Positions 1-8,800 of a stretch of 14,596 nt of DNA are shown here, in pieces. Within the stretch, counting starts at the first letter, position 1. Every line of letters starts with the position of its first letter. The translations under genes and the position numbers were made by a program. The stretch is from an uncultured Ruminococcus sp. (GTDB lineage Bacteria > Bacillota > Clostridia > Oscillospirales > CAG-272): the NCBI GenBank assembly GCA_902766575.1, contig CACXED010000407.1:1-14596 (forward strand), written 5' to 3'. The notes under the pieces are model-generated. The model saw nothing but the letters and a program-made list of their open reading frames with translations, was not told the origin of the DNA and made no database searches.

Positions 1-19
1 ATAAGCTGAATAAATCGGG

Positions 20-66
20 TTTTCGCAGAAAAAAGGCTTGAATCTATGGGCTTTTTTCTGCGAAAA
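20..66. terminator. Perfect-arm inverted repeat, likely bidirectional terminator
   Basis: Arms at 20-35 (TTTTCGCAGAAAAAAG) and 51-66 are exact reverse complements, 16 bp, with a 15-base loop. The arms carry an A-tract and a T-tract next to the loop, so transcription from either side would give a hairpin with a U-run. It lies upstream of the promoter of the first gene, so it probably ends a gene lying left of the window. The stem is AT-rich, so termination strength is uncertain. Confidence 0.55.
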
Positions 67-105
67 CAACCTTAAATCAGCGTTTCCATAAATGCCGCGT
101 ATATC

Positions 106-134
106 TTGCAATTTTCCGATTTGTGTGCTATAAT
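106..134 (+). promoter_or_regulatory. Sigma-A-type promoter with extended -10
   Basis: TTGCAA at 106-111 and TATAAT at 129-134 are separated by 17 bp, and TGC directly before the -10 box makes it an extended -10 element. It lies about 50 bases upstream of the start at 191 and would drive the membrane protein and lipoprotein genes together. Confidence 0.7.
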
Positions 135-190
135 ATCTATAGCGATATTGGCTGACCAATACTCCATCGCGTCTGCCGAGGTGAAATGAA

Positions 191-565
191 ATGCTGAAGA
201 AATCGCTTCTTGACGGAGCTGTTGCCGGAGCGGCTGCGGCGGCTGCCGAGGGACTTATCTGTACGCTTCTTATAAAGAATATCGGAGCTCTGCTGAACGC
301 CGCCGGACAGAGCGGAGCGGCTGAGATATTCTCCGCGCTTGGCAGAGCGGAGCTTGCGTGGTCTCTGCCGGCGTTCATTCTGACCGCGCTGGCAATCGGA
401 GCGTCTGCGGCTGCCGGTAGGAAAAGACCGGCGATGTATGTCCTGATCGCCGCTGCCTGTATAGTCGGGCTTGCCGCTCAGCTTTTCTGCATGAGGGTGA
501 ACGGAGTTCCTGTCTATTGCGCGGTCGGAGTTATAATTGACATCTCGGCCGCCGGACTTCTCTGA
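191..565 (+). CDS. Small alanine-rich membrane protein, unknown function
   Basis: A 124-residue protein starting at ATG 191, with a GAGGTG ribosome binding site just upstream. The sequence is very rich in Ala, Gly and Leu. Hydrophobic stretches at about residues 58-77, 81-101 and 105-124 look like three transmembrane helices, and a weaker hydrophobic Ala-rich segment lies near residues 9-30. No enzymatic motif is recognised. The stop codon overlaps the ribosome binding site of the downstream lipoprotein gene, so the two are probably co-transcribed and translationally coupled, and the product may act with that lipoprotein at the membrane. The GC-rich codon use matches the next two genes. It is probably a real gene because a strong promoter, a ribosome binding site and tight coupling agree, but its function is unknown. 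Confidence 0.7.
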   Translation: MLKKSLLDGAVAGAAAAAAEGLICTLLIKNIGALLNAAGQSGAAEIFSALGRAELAWSLPAFILTALAIGASAAAGRKRPAMYVLIAAACIVGLAAQLFCMRVNGVPVYCAVGVIIDISAAGLL

Positions 566-577
566 GAAGGCGTTGAT

Positions 578-1939
578 TTGAAAAGGATCCTTAAGCTCAT
601 AGCGTTGATGCTCTCTCTGGCGCTGCTCGCGTCCTGCGCGGGAGAGTCTGACATATCCGGAACGGCAGAAAATTTCACGGTCGGATACGGAGAGCGCGAT
701 ATCGCGTTCGATATCGGCGAGGATATCATCTACGTTGCCGGATACAGAGGCGGAAACAGAGCTCAGGGCGTGCTCGACGTCCCAAAGGTAAAAGCGGTAT
801 GGCTCGAGGCGGGAGAATCGACGCTGCTGATCTCGGTCGACTGCGTCGGACTGGCGTCGGGAACGGTCAAGGAGATCCGAAAAGCGCTGTCTGAGCTCGT
901 CCGGGAGAGCGGCTGCGGCTCGGTACACATATTGAGCACTCACGATCACGCCGGCGGCGACACTCTCGGTCTCTGGGGCGAGGACGGAGTCGACGGAAAG
1001 AACGAAAAGTACATGGAGTCGCTGATCGGCGCTGCGGTAGAAGCCGCTTCCGAAGCCTGTTCGGACAGACGCTCCGGAGACATTCTTTTCGGATACGCGA
1101 ACTGCTCGGAGCTGCTTGAGGACACCAGAAAGCCGGTGGTTTTCGATCCGAACGTCTACTGCTTCAGCTTTGAGCCGGACGACGGCAGTCCGGGCGTGAG
1201 GATACTTAATTTAGCGTCGCACGCGGAGGCGCTCGGCGGGGACAATTCGCAGATCAGCGCGGATTTTCCGGCGTATATCGCAGAAACTATAGCCGAGCGT
1301 ACCGGCGACAGGACCGTATTCTTTACCGGAGCGATCGGCGGGCTGATCCGTACCGCCTTTCGCGAGACAGATCCGATCGAGAACTGTGTCAATACCGGAA
1401 AGCGGATAGCCGAAGCGGTGCTCGGCATAGATAACGCGGTAAAGCTCGAGCCAAGGCTCGCCGTCGTCACCGAGCATTTTGAGGTCGAGTGCGAAAATCC
1501 GCTCTTTATCGGGATGAAATTTCTCGGCGCGCTGGAGAACGATCTCAGGGTCTCATTCGGAAAAGCCGTGGTCAGGACCGAGCTGACGCTGATAACGCTC
1601 GGCTCAAAGCGGATACTGCTCCTGCCGGGAGAGATTTTCCCGGAGCTCGTCTACGGCGACGACAGCAGCTTTTCCCCAACCCATCCCGAGCGTGAGGATC
1701 CGGACGCGCTCTGCGGTCTTCTCGGAGAGGAGCTGCTGATTTTCGGGCTTGCGGACGACGAGATAGGCTATATCGTCCCGCCGTCCGACTTTGAGCTCCA
1801 TCCGGAGCACCCGTATCTGAAAACTCCGGAAAAGGACAAAAACGGCGAAAATCACTACGAGGAGACCAACTCGGTCGGACCGGGAGCCGCTAAGGCTGTC
1901 GCCGAAGCGGTGAAAAGCCTGATCGGCAGGACAGGCTGA
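578..1939 (+). CDS. Neutral/alkaline ceramidase-like lipoprotein
   Basis: A 453-residue protein with a TTG start at 578, preceded by GAGAAGG at 564-570. This start gives a complete lipoprotein signal (KR, hydrophobic core, lipobox LASC with Cys20). The first in-frame ATG (608) would lose the positive n-region. The mature part resembles the neutral/non-lysosomal ceramidase fold: a THDH motif (H122, H124) followed by AGGD, then H215 in a segment running to GGDNSQISADFP, E352 in LLLPGEIFPEL, and Y398 in GLADDEIGYIVPP. These match, by position and context, the zinc ligands and the GYV-type tyrosine of that family. It is therefore probably a membrane-anchored, zinc-dependent amidohydrolase acting outside the cell. 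It is shorter than full ceramidases and seems to lack their C-terminal immunoglobulin-like domain. Substrate is unknown; sphingolipid cleavage is not established, and an amide-linked cell-envelope substrate is equally possible. It is the second gene of a two-gene unit. Confidence 0.75.
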   Translation: MKRILKLIALMLSLALLASCAGESDISGTAENFTVGYGERDIAFDIGEDIIYVAGYRGGNRAQGVLDVPKVKAVWLEAGESTLLISVDCVGLASGTVKEIRKALSELVRESGCGSVHILSTHDHAGGDTLGLWGEDGVDGKNEKYMESLIGAAVEAASEACSDRRSGDILFGYANCSELLEDTRKPVVFDPNVYCFSFEPDDGSPGVRILNLASHAEALGGDNSQISADFPAYIAETIAERTGDRTVFFTGAIGGLIRTAFRETDPIENCVNTGKRIAEAVLGIDNAVKLEPRLAVVTEHFEVECENPLFIGMKFLGALENDLRVSFGKAVVRTELTLITLGSKRILLLPGEIFPELVYGDDSSFSPTHPEREDPDALCGLLGEELLIFGLADDEIGYIVPPSDFELHPEHPYLKTPEKDKNGENHYEETNSVGPGAAKAVAEAVKSLIGRTG

Positions 1940-1947
1940 ACGTCCTA

Positions 1948-1976
1948 TTGACATTATCGTAATTCGGAGTTATAAT
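1948..1976 (+). promoter_or_regulatory. Consensus sigma-A promoter of the Rrf2-family gene
   Basis: TTGACA at 1948-1953 and TATAAT at 1971-1976, spaced exactly 17 bp, match the consensus at all 12 positions. It starts directly after the lipoprotein stop codon. Such a strong core promoter ahead of an Rrf2 regulator suits a gene held down by its own product. The AT-rich sequence overlapping the -35/-10 interval could hold an operator, but no clear dyad is visible. A GC-rich 7-bp hairpin (1993-1999 with 2005-2011) lies in the expected leader. Confidence 0.85.
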
Positions 1977-2039
1977 AATACGGCACGATCAACGGCGCGG
2001 ACTGCGCGCCGGGCTTGAAAGCGAAGGGAGAAACAGAAC

Positions 2040-2498
2040 ATGATGGTTTCATCAAAGGGGCGCTATGCGCTGAGGGTCATGCTCGACATGGCGGAGCGTC
2101 AGAAGGACGGCTATCTGCGGCTGAGCGATATTGCGGAGCGTCAGCACATCTCGCGGAAATATCTTGAAAGCATCATGAATCTGCTCTGCAAGAGCGAGCT
2201 TGTGGAGAGCGCGGTCGGAAAGACCGGCGGCTACAGGCTTCTGCGCGAGCCGTCGGAATATCCGGTCGGAGAGATACTCCGCGCAGCCGAGGGCGAGCTC
2301 GTTCCGGTCTCCTGTCTTGCGGAGGACGGCAAAAAGTGCGGCGGAGCCTGCTCCTGCTATACGCTCCCGTTCTGGCAGGGACTGGAGGAGCAGATCAACG
2401 CCTACATCAACGGCTACACGCTCGCCGATCTTCTCAGAGAAAAGCAGGGCTCGCCCGAGTGCCGCTGCGGAACCGGAAAAAAGGGATCCGATAGCTAA
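2040..2498 (+). CDS. Rrf2-family transcriptional regulator, probable Fe-S sensor
   Basis: A 152-residue protein starting at ATG 2040, with AAGGGAG at 2024-2030; the adjacent ATG at 2043 is an alternative start. The N-terminus (SSKGRYALRVMLDMA) and the winged-helix segment with ISRKYLESIM and the wing GKTGGYRL (residues 61-67) are typical of Rrf2 proteins, as is the length. C92, C100, C104 and C106 form a cluster placed like the IscR/NsrR iron-sulfur ligands, though with different spacing (C-x7-C-x3-C-x-C). The final residues include two more cysteines (ECRC). It probably senses Fe-S status, redox state or cysteine supply and regulates its own promoter. No sulfur-assembly genes (iscS, iscU) are present in the window, so its targets cannot be inferred from the neighbours. 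Confidence 0.88.
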   Translation: MMVSSKGRYALRVMLDMAERQKDGYLRLSDIAERQHISRKYLESIMNLLCKSELVESAVGKTGGYRLLREPSEYPVGEILRAAEGELVPVSCLAEDGKKCGGACSCYTLPFWQGLEEQINAYINGYTLADLLREKQGSPECRCGTGKKGSDS

Positions 2499-2532
2499 AA
2501 GAAAAAAACTTGACAGCGGCGGTACTCTGCCT

Positions 2533-2549
2533 AATTGTGCGGTATTGCC
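2533..2549 (+). repeat. Dispersed repeat fragment, copy 1
   Basis: AATTGTGCGGTATTGCC here matches 13669-13685 at 16 of 17 positions in the same orientation. The continuation of the 13.7-kb copy (ATAAG) appears here only after an interruption, at 2664 (ATAAAG). The left arm of the long hairpin found with the other copy is missing here. Confidence 0.7.
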
Positions 2550-2663
2550 CAAAAAAACACGCCTCCTTGGGCGGTCCAATAAAACATCCAATAAAAACAG
2601 AAGAAGGAACTGTTGCAAGTACCCCGGCATAAGTACTTACAGCAGTTCCTTTAATTTATTGCC
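2550..2663. mobile_element. Putative 114-bp insertion with 7-bp duplication
   Basis: TATTGCC occurs at 2543-2549 and again at 2657-2663. Removing one copy and the bases between joins the repeat half at 2533-2549 to ATAAAG at 2664, rebuilding almost the same order as the intact copy at 13669-13689. This is the pattern of a small non-autonomous insertion with target duplication. The right half of the insert is mostly a long hairpin (2604-2651). No clear terminal inverted repeats are seen, so the type of element is unknown. Confidence 0.45.
2604..2651 (+). terminator. Long stem-loop, possible terminator after the Rrf2 gene
   Basis: Arms at 2604-2622 and 2633-2651 pair over 19 positions (17 Watson-Crick, one G-U on the plus strand, one mismatch) around a 10-base loop. 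A U-rich stretch interrupted by A (TAATTTATT) follows, so it may stop transcripts from the Rrf2 gene. It may equally be the core of a small mobile element. Confidence 0.5.
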
Positions 2664-2767
2664 ATAAAGCTGTAAAACGAATGTGCATATATATATATAT
2701 AAAATATGGATAATGATCAAGCATCACGCTGATCATTGGCGAAAATTCTCGAATTGAAATTTTTTTA

Positions 2768-2800
2768 TTAAAAATAAATCCAGAACGTATTATAATACGT
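2768..2800 (+). promoter_or_regulatory. Probable operon promoter with palindromic -10 region
   Basis: TATAAT at 2791-2796 sits inside a perfect 16-bp palindrome (ACGTATTATAATACGT, 2785-2800). The best -35 candidate at a 17-bp spacing is the poor TTAAAA at 2768-2773, so an activator may be needed, or the palindrome may be a repressor site. It lies about 80 bases upstream of the giant gene, and no better promoter is visible in the gap. Confidence 0.45.
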
Positions 2801-2877
2801 CTTATTGTCGAACTACAATATTACGTTAGGTTCGGAGACGGTATATTGTTGAATTTATCAATATTAAGGAGCAGACA

Positions 2878-5800
2878 ATGAATAAGCAACGAATCCTGTC
2901 AATTCTGCTTGCAGCGCTGTTGGCATTTCCGACACCGCTGTATGCGGTAGAGCCGGATGGCAGTGAGCTTACTGTCAGTGAAGCCGCAGGTACCGACAGC
3001 GAAGCCGCAGGCACCGACAGCGAAGCCGCAGGCACCGACAGCGAAGCCGCAGGTACCGACAGCGAAGCCGCAGGCACCGACACTGAAGCAATAGGCGACG
3101 ACACTACAGGAACTGGCAGCGCAGCTACTGTCGGCGGCGACGAATCCGGCGACGAAACTGAAACGACAAATAACTCCGCAACGGTGGACAATATTACATT
3201 CACCTATGAGGAATATCATGATGGAGTAAAAATTGTCAGTGCCGTCGCAGGAGAAGGCTTCACCGGTAATTCTATCGTCATACCTGAGACTCTTAATGGT
3301 CTTCCGGTACGGCGAATTCAACACGCGACATTTGCATATCTCGGAGAATATACCGATGATGAGGGCAATACAATAAAAATTGCCGATAACATCACTTCGA
3401 TTACGCTGCCGTCAACGCTGGTCTCTTGCGGAGCATCGTTTGAATGGCTGAATAATATCACCGAAGTGATAGTCAACGGAGGAAATAATAATTATTTTGC
3501 TTCGATCGGCAATGTGCTTTATTGGAATGGTGCTGGCAACGATGACGGCGAGTATTGTCTCGTTTTCTATCCGACCGGAAAAAGAGACACTACAACCTTT
3601 GTCATACCGGAAACCATTGAGGTAAACGGCACAACGCATTATGTCACCGCTGTCGGCGAGCACGCCTTCAGCGATTCCTGCATAACAACGGTTGACGCGA
3701 GATACATACAGCATTTCTATTTCAAGGCTTTCTGCAATAGTATTGTTGCGAATATCACAACCTCGACAGCGCTTAATTCGATCCATGAGGAAGCGTTTGC
3801 GGGCAATACCTCTCTTGTAAGCCTTGAGGTTCCGGCATACGGCGTTCGCGTATATAAGAATGACTATCCGACCTTCGGCACAACGAATACCGTAATATAC
3901 TGTCACGCCGGATCTGAAATCGATCAGCTGGCGCAGACTGAAGGATTGCAGACTGTATATTATAATCAGAGCAATCCTCACTCTACCAGCGAAGCTGCTA
4001 TTGCGGCAGGAGTGTCCCTCGATGCTCCGACGGGAAGCAGCCTTATCGGCATGATGTCTCCGGTTCTTTCCGATGGTAATTACAAAACGGTATATACCGG
4101 AAATGAGCTTATTATCAAGAATTCCGATGCTGTCCATCTGAGCCAAGCCAGAGTGCTTCCCGATGTTTCCTATAATGACGACGGCTCGGATAATTTCTGG
4201 AATGTGAACGGCACTAAGATTGAGGCGTCGATCGACGGAGAAAACTGGATTGCACTTTACACGTTTGACGGAATATACAATTTCGGTACCTGTGTCGCCG
4301 AGCTTGCAAGCCTCAGCGAGTATAAGTTCGATTATTTCCGCATCTCGCGCGAGGGCGGACTTGATATTGCCGAGCTTGAGCTGTGGTATGACAACGGCGG
4401 CGTCGATTTTCCCGAGAACGGTGTGATATTCACCTATGAAGCTGCCGCGGAATGGTATTATAGCAATGTCACAACCGGCGGCGTATGGTGCGATGATGAA
4501 GTATATGTCGGACCCGAAAACGGCATATTCATCACCGATGTAGAAACCTTCAGCGCGGATGTGGTAATTCCGAACACGATCGACGGCAAGCCCGTGGTCG
4601 GTATCGCGCCCTTTGCGTTTGATGGCTGCACCGGAATCAAGTCTATAAGCGTTGAGGACGCAGACACATCGCAGCTCACATATATTCTGCGGTATGCGTT
4701 CAATAACTGCTCCGGTCTTGAAACGATATCTTTGGCGAAGGCTCTGCGCTGCGTAGACGGCGTGGCCTTTGAAGGATGCAGCTCGCTGACCACATTCTAC
4801 GCGAACTGGACGCCATTTACCGAGGAAGAAATCGCCGGACGGAACAATCGTTACGCAGTTGTTAAGGACGGCGTACTTTACACCTTCGGCGGAACCCGCC
4901 TGACCAAATATCCGATCGGACGTACCGACACAAGCTTTACAGTGCCTGACGGAACGGAGACCTTAGGCGGAAATTCATTCTCAGGAGCAAAGAATCTCAA
5001 GAGTGTGTCCTTGCCCTCGTCGGTATACGCGCTTAATGTATACTGCTTCGTAAACAGCGGACTTGAATCGATAGTAGTGCCGCACACGGTCAATTATATT
5101 GATTACGGTGTTTTCGAGGGTTGTACTTCGCTTGGAACCATTGAAATTCAGGCTTATAATATTTTCGTCCCTAACTTTGGAACCGGAGCGGAGACGACTG
5201 TTATCTGCCATGAAGGTTCAAATGCACAGAAAGCCTCAGAAAATGAAGGACTCACGGTTCAGCTTTATGCGCACAGTTATCCGAACTCTACTGGCGATGA
5301 AGCTGCCGCGGGCGGAATATATGCTGCGGCTCCGACAGACTCATATGTTCCGGCTGAGACTATCGGTATTTCCGAACTGACCGACGGCAGCAGCGCGACG
5401 GTATACAATGGCACAGAGGTTCTCATAGATACCGGTACGCCGGTTCATCTAAGTGAGATCCGCATACTGCCGAATGTATATGAGTGTTGGGATATCGTCG
5501 GAGTGACGGTTCAGGCGTCTCCGGACAATGAGAACTGGATGACTCTGTACAGATTTGAAAGAGACTATGACTGTATCACCTACTGCGCAAATATTGCCGA
5601 CAATAATCTGTACAAGTTCCAATATTACCGAGTCATTAACAGCGACAATACCGCGCTCAATATTTCCGAGCTTGAGCTGTGGTATGACGACGGCGGCATT
5701 GATTGTCCCGAAAGCGGAACATTATTCATGTTCACCGATGCCAAAGGCTGGTATGATGAGAATGTCCAGCATCCGGACGAGAACGGCGACTGGCACGGAG

Positions 5801-8800
5801 ACGTGTGGTGCGACGACTGGACTTATCAGGGAGCTGAAAACGGCGTATTCATCACCGGAGTGTTCAACCCCGGTTCTGAGGTCGTGATTCCGAATGAAAT
5901 AAACGGCAAACCTGTTACCGGTATCGCGCCTTATGCCTTTGACGGCTGCGACGGAATTACCAGCATAAAGGTGGAGGACAGCGAAACCTCCCCGCTTACC
6001 TATATTCTGAAGTTTGCTTTCAACGAATGTACGAATCTTCAGTCGGTATCGCTGGCGAAGGCTCTGCGCTGTGTAGACGGTGAAGCCTTTGAAGGCTGCG
6101 AATCGCTGACCGAATTCCGCGCTGACTGGTCGGCGTTTACAGAGGAAGAATTAAAAGATCGCTACAGTGAAGAATGGGGCGAACGCGGCTACAGATATGT
6201 GGTCGTCCATGAAGGCGTACTTTATACCTTCGGCGGCGTGCGTCTGACAAAATATCCGGTCAACCGCGCTGATACATATTATTCCGTACTTGACGGAACA
6301 ACGGCAATCGGCGGCTATTCGTTCTCGGGAGCGGTCAATCTGAAGAAGGTTGATCTGCCTCAGACAGTGACCGTATTAGATCCATTTTGCTTCATGGGAA
6401 GTGGACTTACATCTATAACGCTGCCATATAACATTCGTAGAATTCAATGCGGAGCTTTCATGAACTGTACAAGTCTCGAGAAGGTGGTTTCGCTTAACAA
6501 CATCAGTACGTTGGAAATAGGCTGGAATGACAGCAATGTACCTGAACCTTTCGAAGGTGCTCATCCCAATCTTGAAATCGTAGCCTATGCGGGCGGTCCG
6601 GAGAATGAATACTGCTCTGCGCACAACATCAAATTCACAGAGTCAGATTCGGTAATCTGGCTTACCGGCAGGGATGACGCGGGCTATTACGACTACAAGG
6701 ACAACGAAGCTATAATTACCGGCATGATCGCGCCCTATAACGCACAGATCGATAAGATTCCGGCGGTAACTCAGGACGGCAAGACTGTAGTCGGAATCGG
6801 AGACGCGGCGTTCATCGGCGATAGGCGAATCACCGGAAATCTGAAGCTGCCCGATACCATTCGGTTTATTATGGGCGCATCCTTTGCGGGAACTTCTATC
6901 GTATCGATCAATATCCCGAAGAATCTTGTCAATGTCTGGGAAGGCGCGTTTACCGATTGCAGCGAGCTGCAAAGCTTCACGGTTGACGACGGCAACCCAT
7001 ATTATCGCACCGATGAAGCAGGAATCGGACTTTACCGCATAGGCAAGCCCGAGAACATCGACGACGCTACCTTCATCTGCTATGCGATGGGCTGCAAGAA
7101 CAAGAGCTATACGCTTCCGAAGGAAGTTTTCTCGATCGGGTTTGGCTCATTTGTCGGAGCTTCAAATCTGGAGACGCTGATTCTCGGCAATACTCTTGGC
7201 GAGATACGCGACGGACGCGCGTTTGTACGTTCCGGAATCAAGACTCTGACTGTTCCGTACTTCACAAGCTACGATGACAGCTCTTTCCATTTTACATTTG
7301 ATGATGGAGCGGTAGTAGATATCGATGTAACCCGTGAGGATATCGGAGACGGTAAATACCTTATGAGGTATCTGCACGACGGTACACTTTGTCTTGTAAC
7401 AGCCGCAGGCTTCTCTGGAACGGTTGAAATTCCGGAGGGCGTGGAGATTATCTACAGCGACGCTTTCAACAGAGGTTATGAGACAAATGAAAGAATCACT
7501 GACATTTATCTTCCTTCTACGTTAAAACAAATTGAAGGCGGAGCGTTCAACGGCTGTGGTAACGTTAACGTATACTCGGGTATATATACATATTATTACA
7601 ATGAACAACCTGATAGCAATGAACAACCTGATAGCGTTAAGCACATAGAGTCTCCGGAATATGCAGTCGATGGACTTATTTATCGATATGATTCGGATAA
7701 AGGAATCGCATCGGTTGTTGGTGTAGCTGAAAACTATACTGAAATCTACCCAGATAACACCGAGCTTGTAATTCCTGACAGTGTTCAAATCGAAAATGAG
7801 ACATATATTGTCAAGGCGATTGGTAAAGAGGCATTCGCAAAGCCTGACAATGAAGATATGCCAACTTTTACCTCTGTATATATTCCTGATACTGTAACGC
7901 ATATCGGTGCAAGTGCGTTTGACTGGCAGAAAAAAATAATTTCTGTCCGGCTGTCAAATTCGCTCGAATCTATCGGCTGGAGCATATTCAACGGCTGTGT
8001 TGGACTATTAGAGTATACCATTGATGCCAACGAAGATACTCGTTTCAATGTATATGAAAACAATGGAGCGATGGCGATTTATGACACCGAGCGCAGGATC
8101 CTCAGCAACTATACGCGCGGATCTACGGCATCGACATTTACCATGCCGTCGGATATGCGTGAAATCGAAGATTTCGCATTCGCATACTCACAGCTCAAGA
8201 GCGTGACGATTCCTGAAGGTGCTGTAGCGCTCGGAGATAACGCATTTGCTTACAGCGATTTTCTCACCACGATCAATCTGCCTTCGACAATAATTGAGAC
8301 CCATATGGCCTTCAGCTATTGCCCGAAACTGCTCGAGATCAATGTCGCGCCCGGAAACTTCAGTCACTTTGTAATTGACGGCGCGCTTTATCGCAACATT
8401 TACGAAGATAGTGAAGGAAAGAACAGAACCTACCTTGTAGCATATCCTGAGGGCAGAGCCAAGACGCTTGCCAACGGCGTTTATACAATCGCAAGCGGCA
8501 CAGAGGGTATCTATTATGGAGCCTTTAGCGGCAATGGAACGCTGACCGGAGTAATCATCCCGAACAGTGTACAGAAGATTCTCGGCTGGGCCTTCAGCAA
8601 TACAGCGCTGTCTTCAATAAGTATTCCTGACGGCTGCTTCGTAGATGGATCGGCATTTGAAGGTGTGTCCAATCCGTTGACCATGTATATTAAGGACATT
8701 GGTCATCTCAAATTACCGTCTAACATAGAAGTGTACAACAGCAAATCCGAATACGAAGATGCACTTCTTATGGAGAAGCTGACAATTGAAGACGGTGTGA

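Larger units (their letters stand above)
2499..2877. other. 379-base non-coding region before the giant gene
   Basis: No credible gene is seen here. From left to right it holds: an A-rich run after the Rrf2 stop; a dispersed-repeat fragment (2533-2549); a hairpin-bearing segment ending near 2656 that looks like a small insertion; an (AT)7 run at 2687-2700; a hairpin with 8-bp arms (2712-2719 with 2730-2737); a perfect 16-bp palindrome over a TATAAT box; and a leader of about 75 bases. Base composition falls sharply to AT-rich compared with the genes on the left. Confidence 0.7.

Noticed and set aside
608..610. ATG as the start of the ceramidase-like lipoprotein
   Set aside because: It would remove the Lys/Arg-rich part of the signal peptide and has no ribosome binding site, whereas TTG 578 has both.
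137..949. 270-codon open frame on the minus strand
   Set aside because: It overlaps the two coupled plus-strand genes and gives an Arg/Ser-rich translation typical of antisense reading in GC-rich DNA.
2510..2537. TTGACA at 2510-2515 as a promoter
   Set aside because: The -35 box is perfect but the best -10 at usable spacing is TAATTG, and no gene follows closely.
2052..2630. 192-codon minus-strand frame over the Rrf2 gene
   Set aside because: Antisense to a clear Rrf2-family gene; no domain and no convincing ribosome binding site.
2687..2700. (AT)7 run as a functional repeat
   Set aside because: A simple dinucleotide run in AT-rich intergenic DNA; nothing ties it to a function.
2977..3102. 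Possible CRISPR-like repeat array
   Set aside because: The 21-bp units are directly adjacent without spacers and are in frame within a coding sequence.
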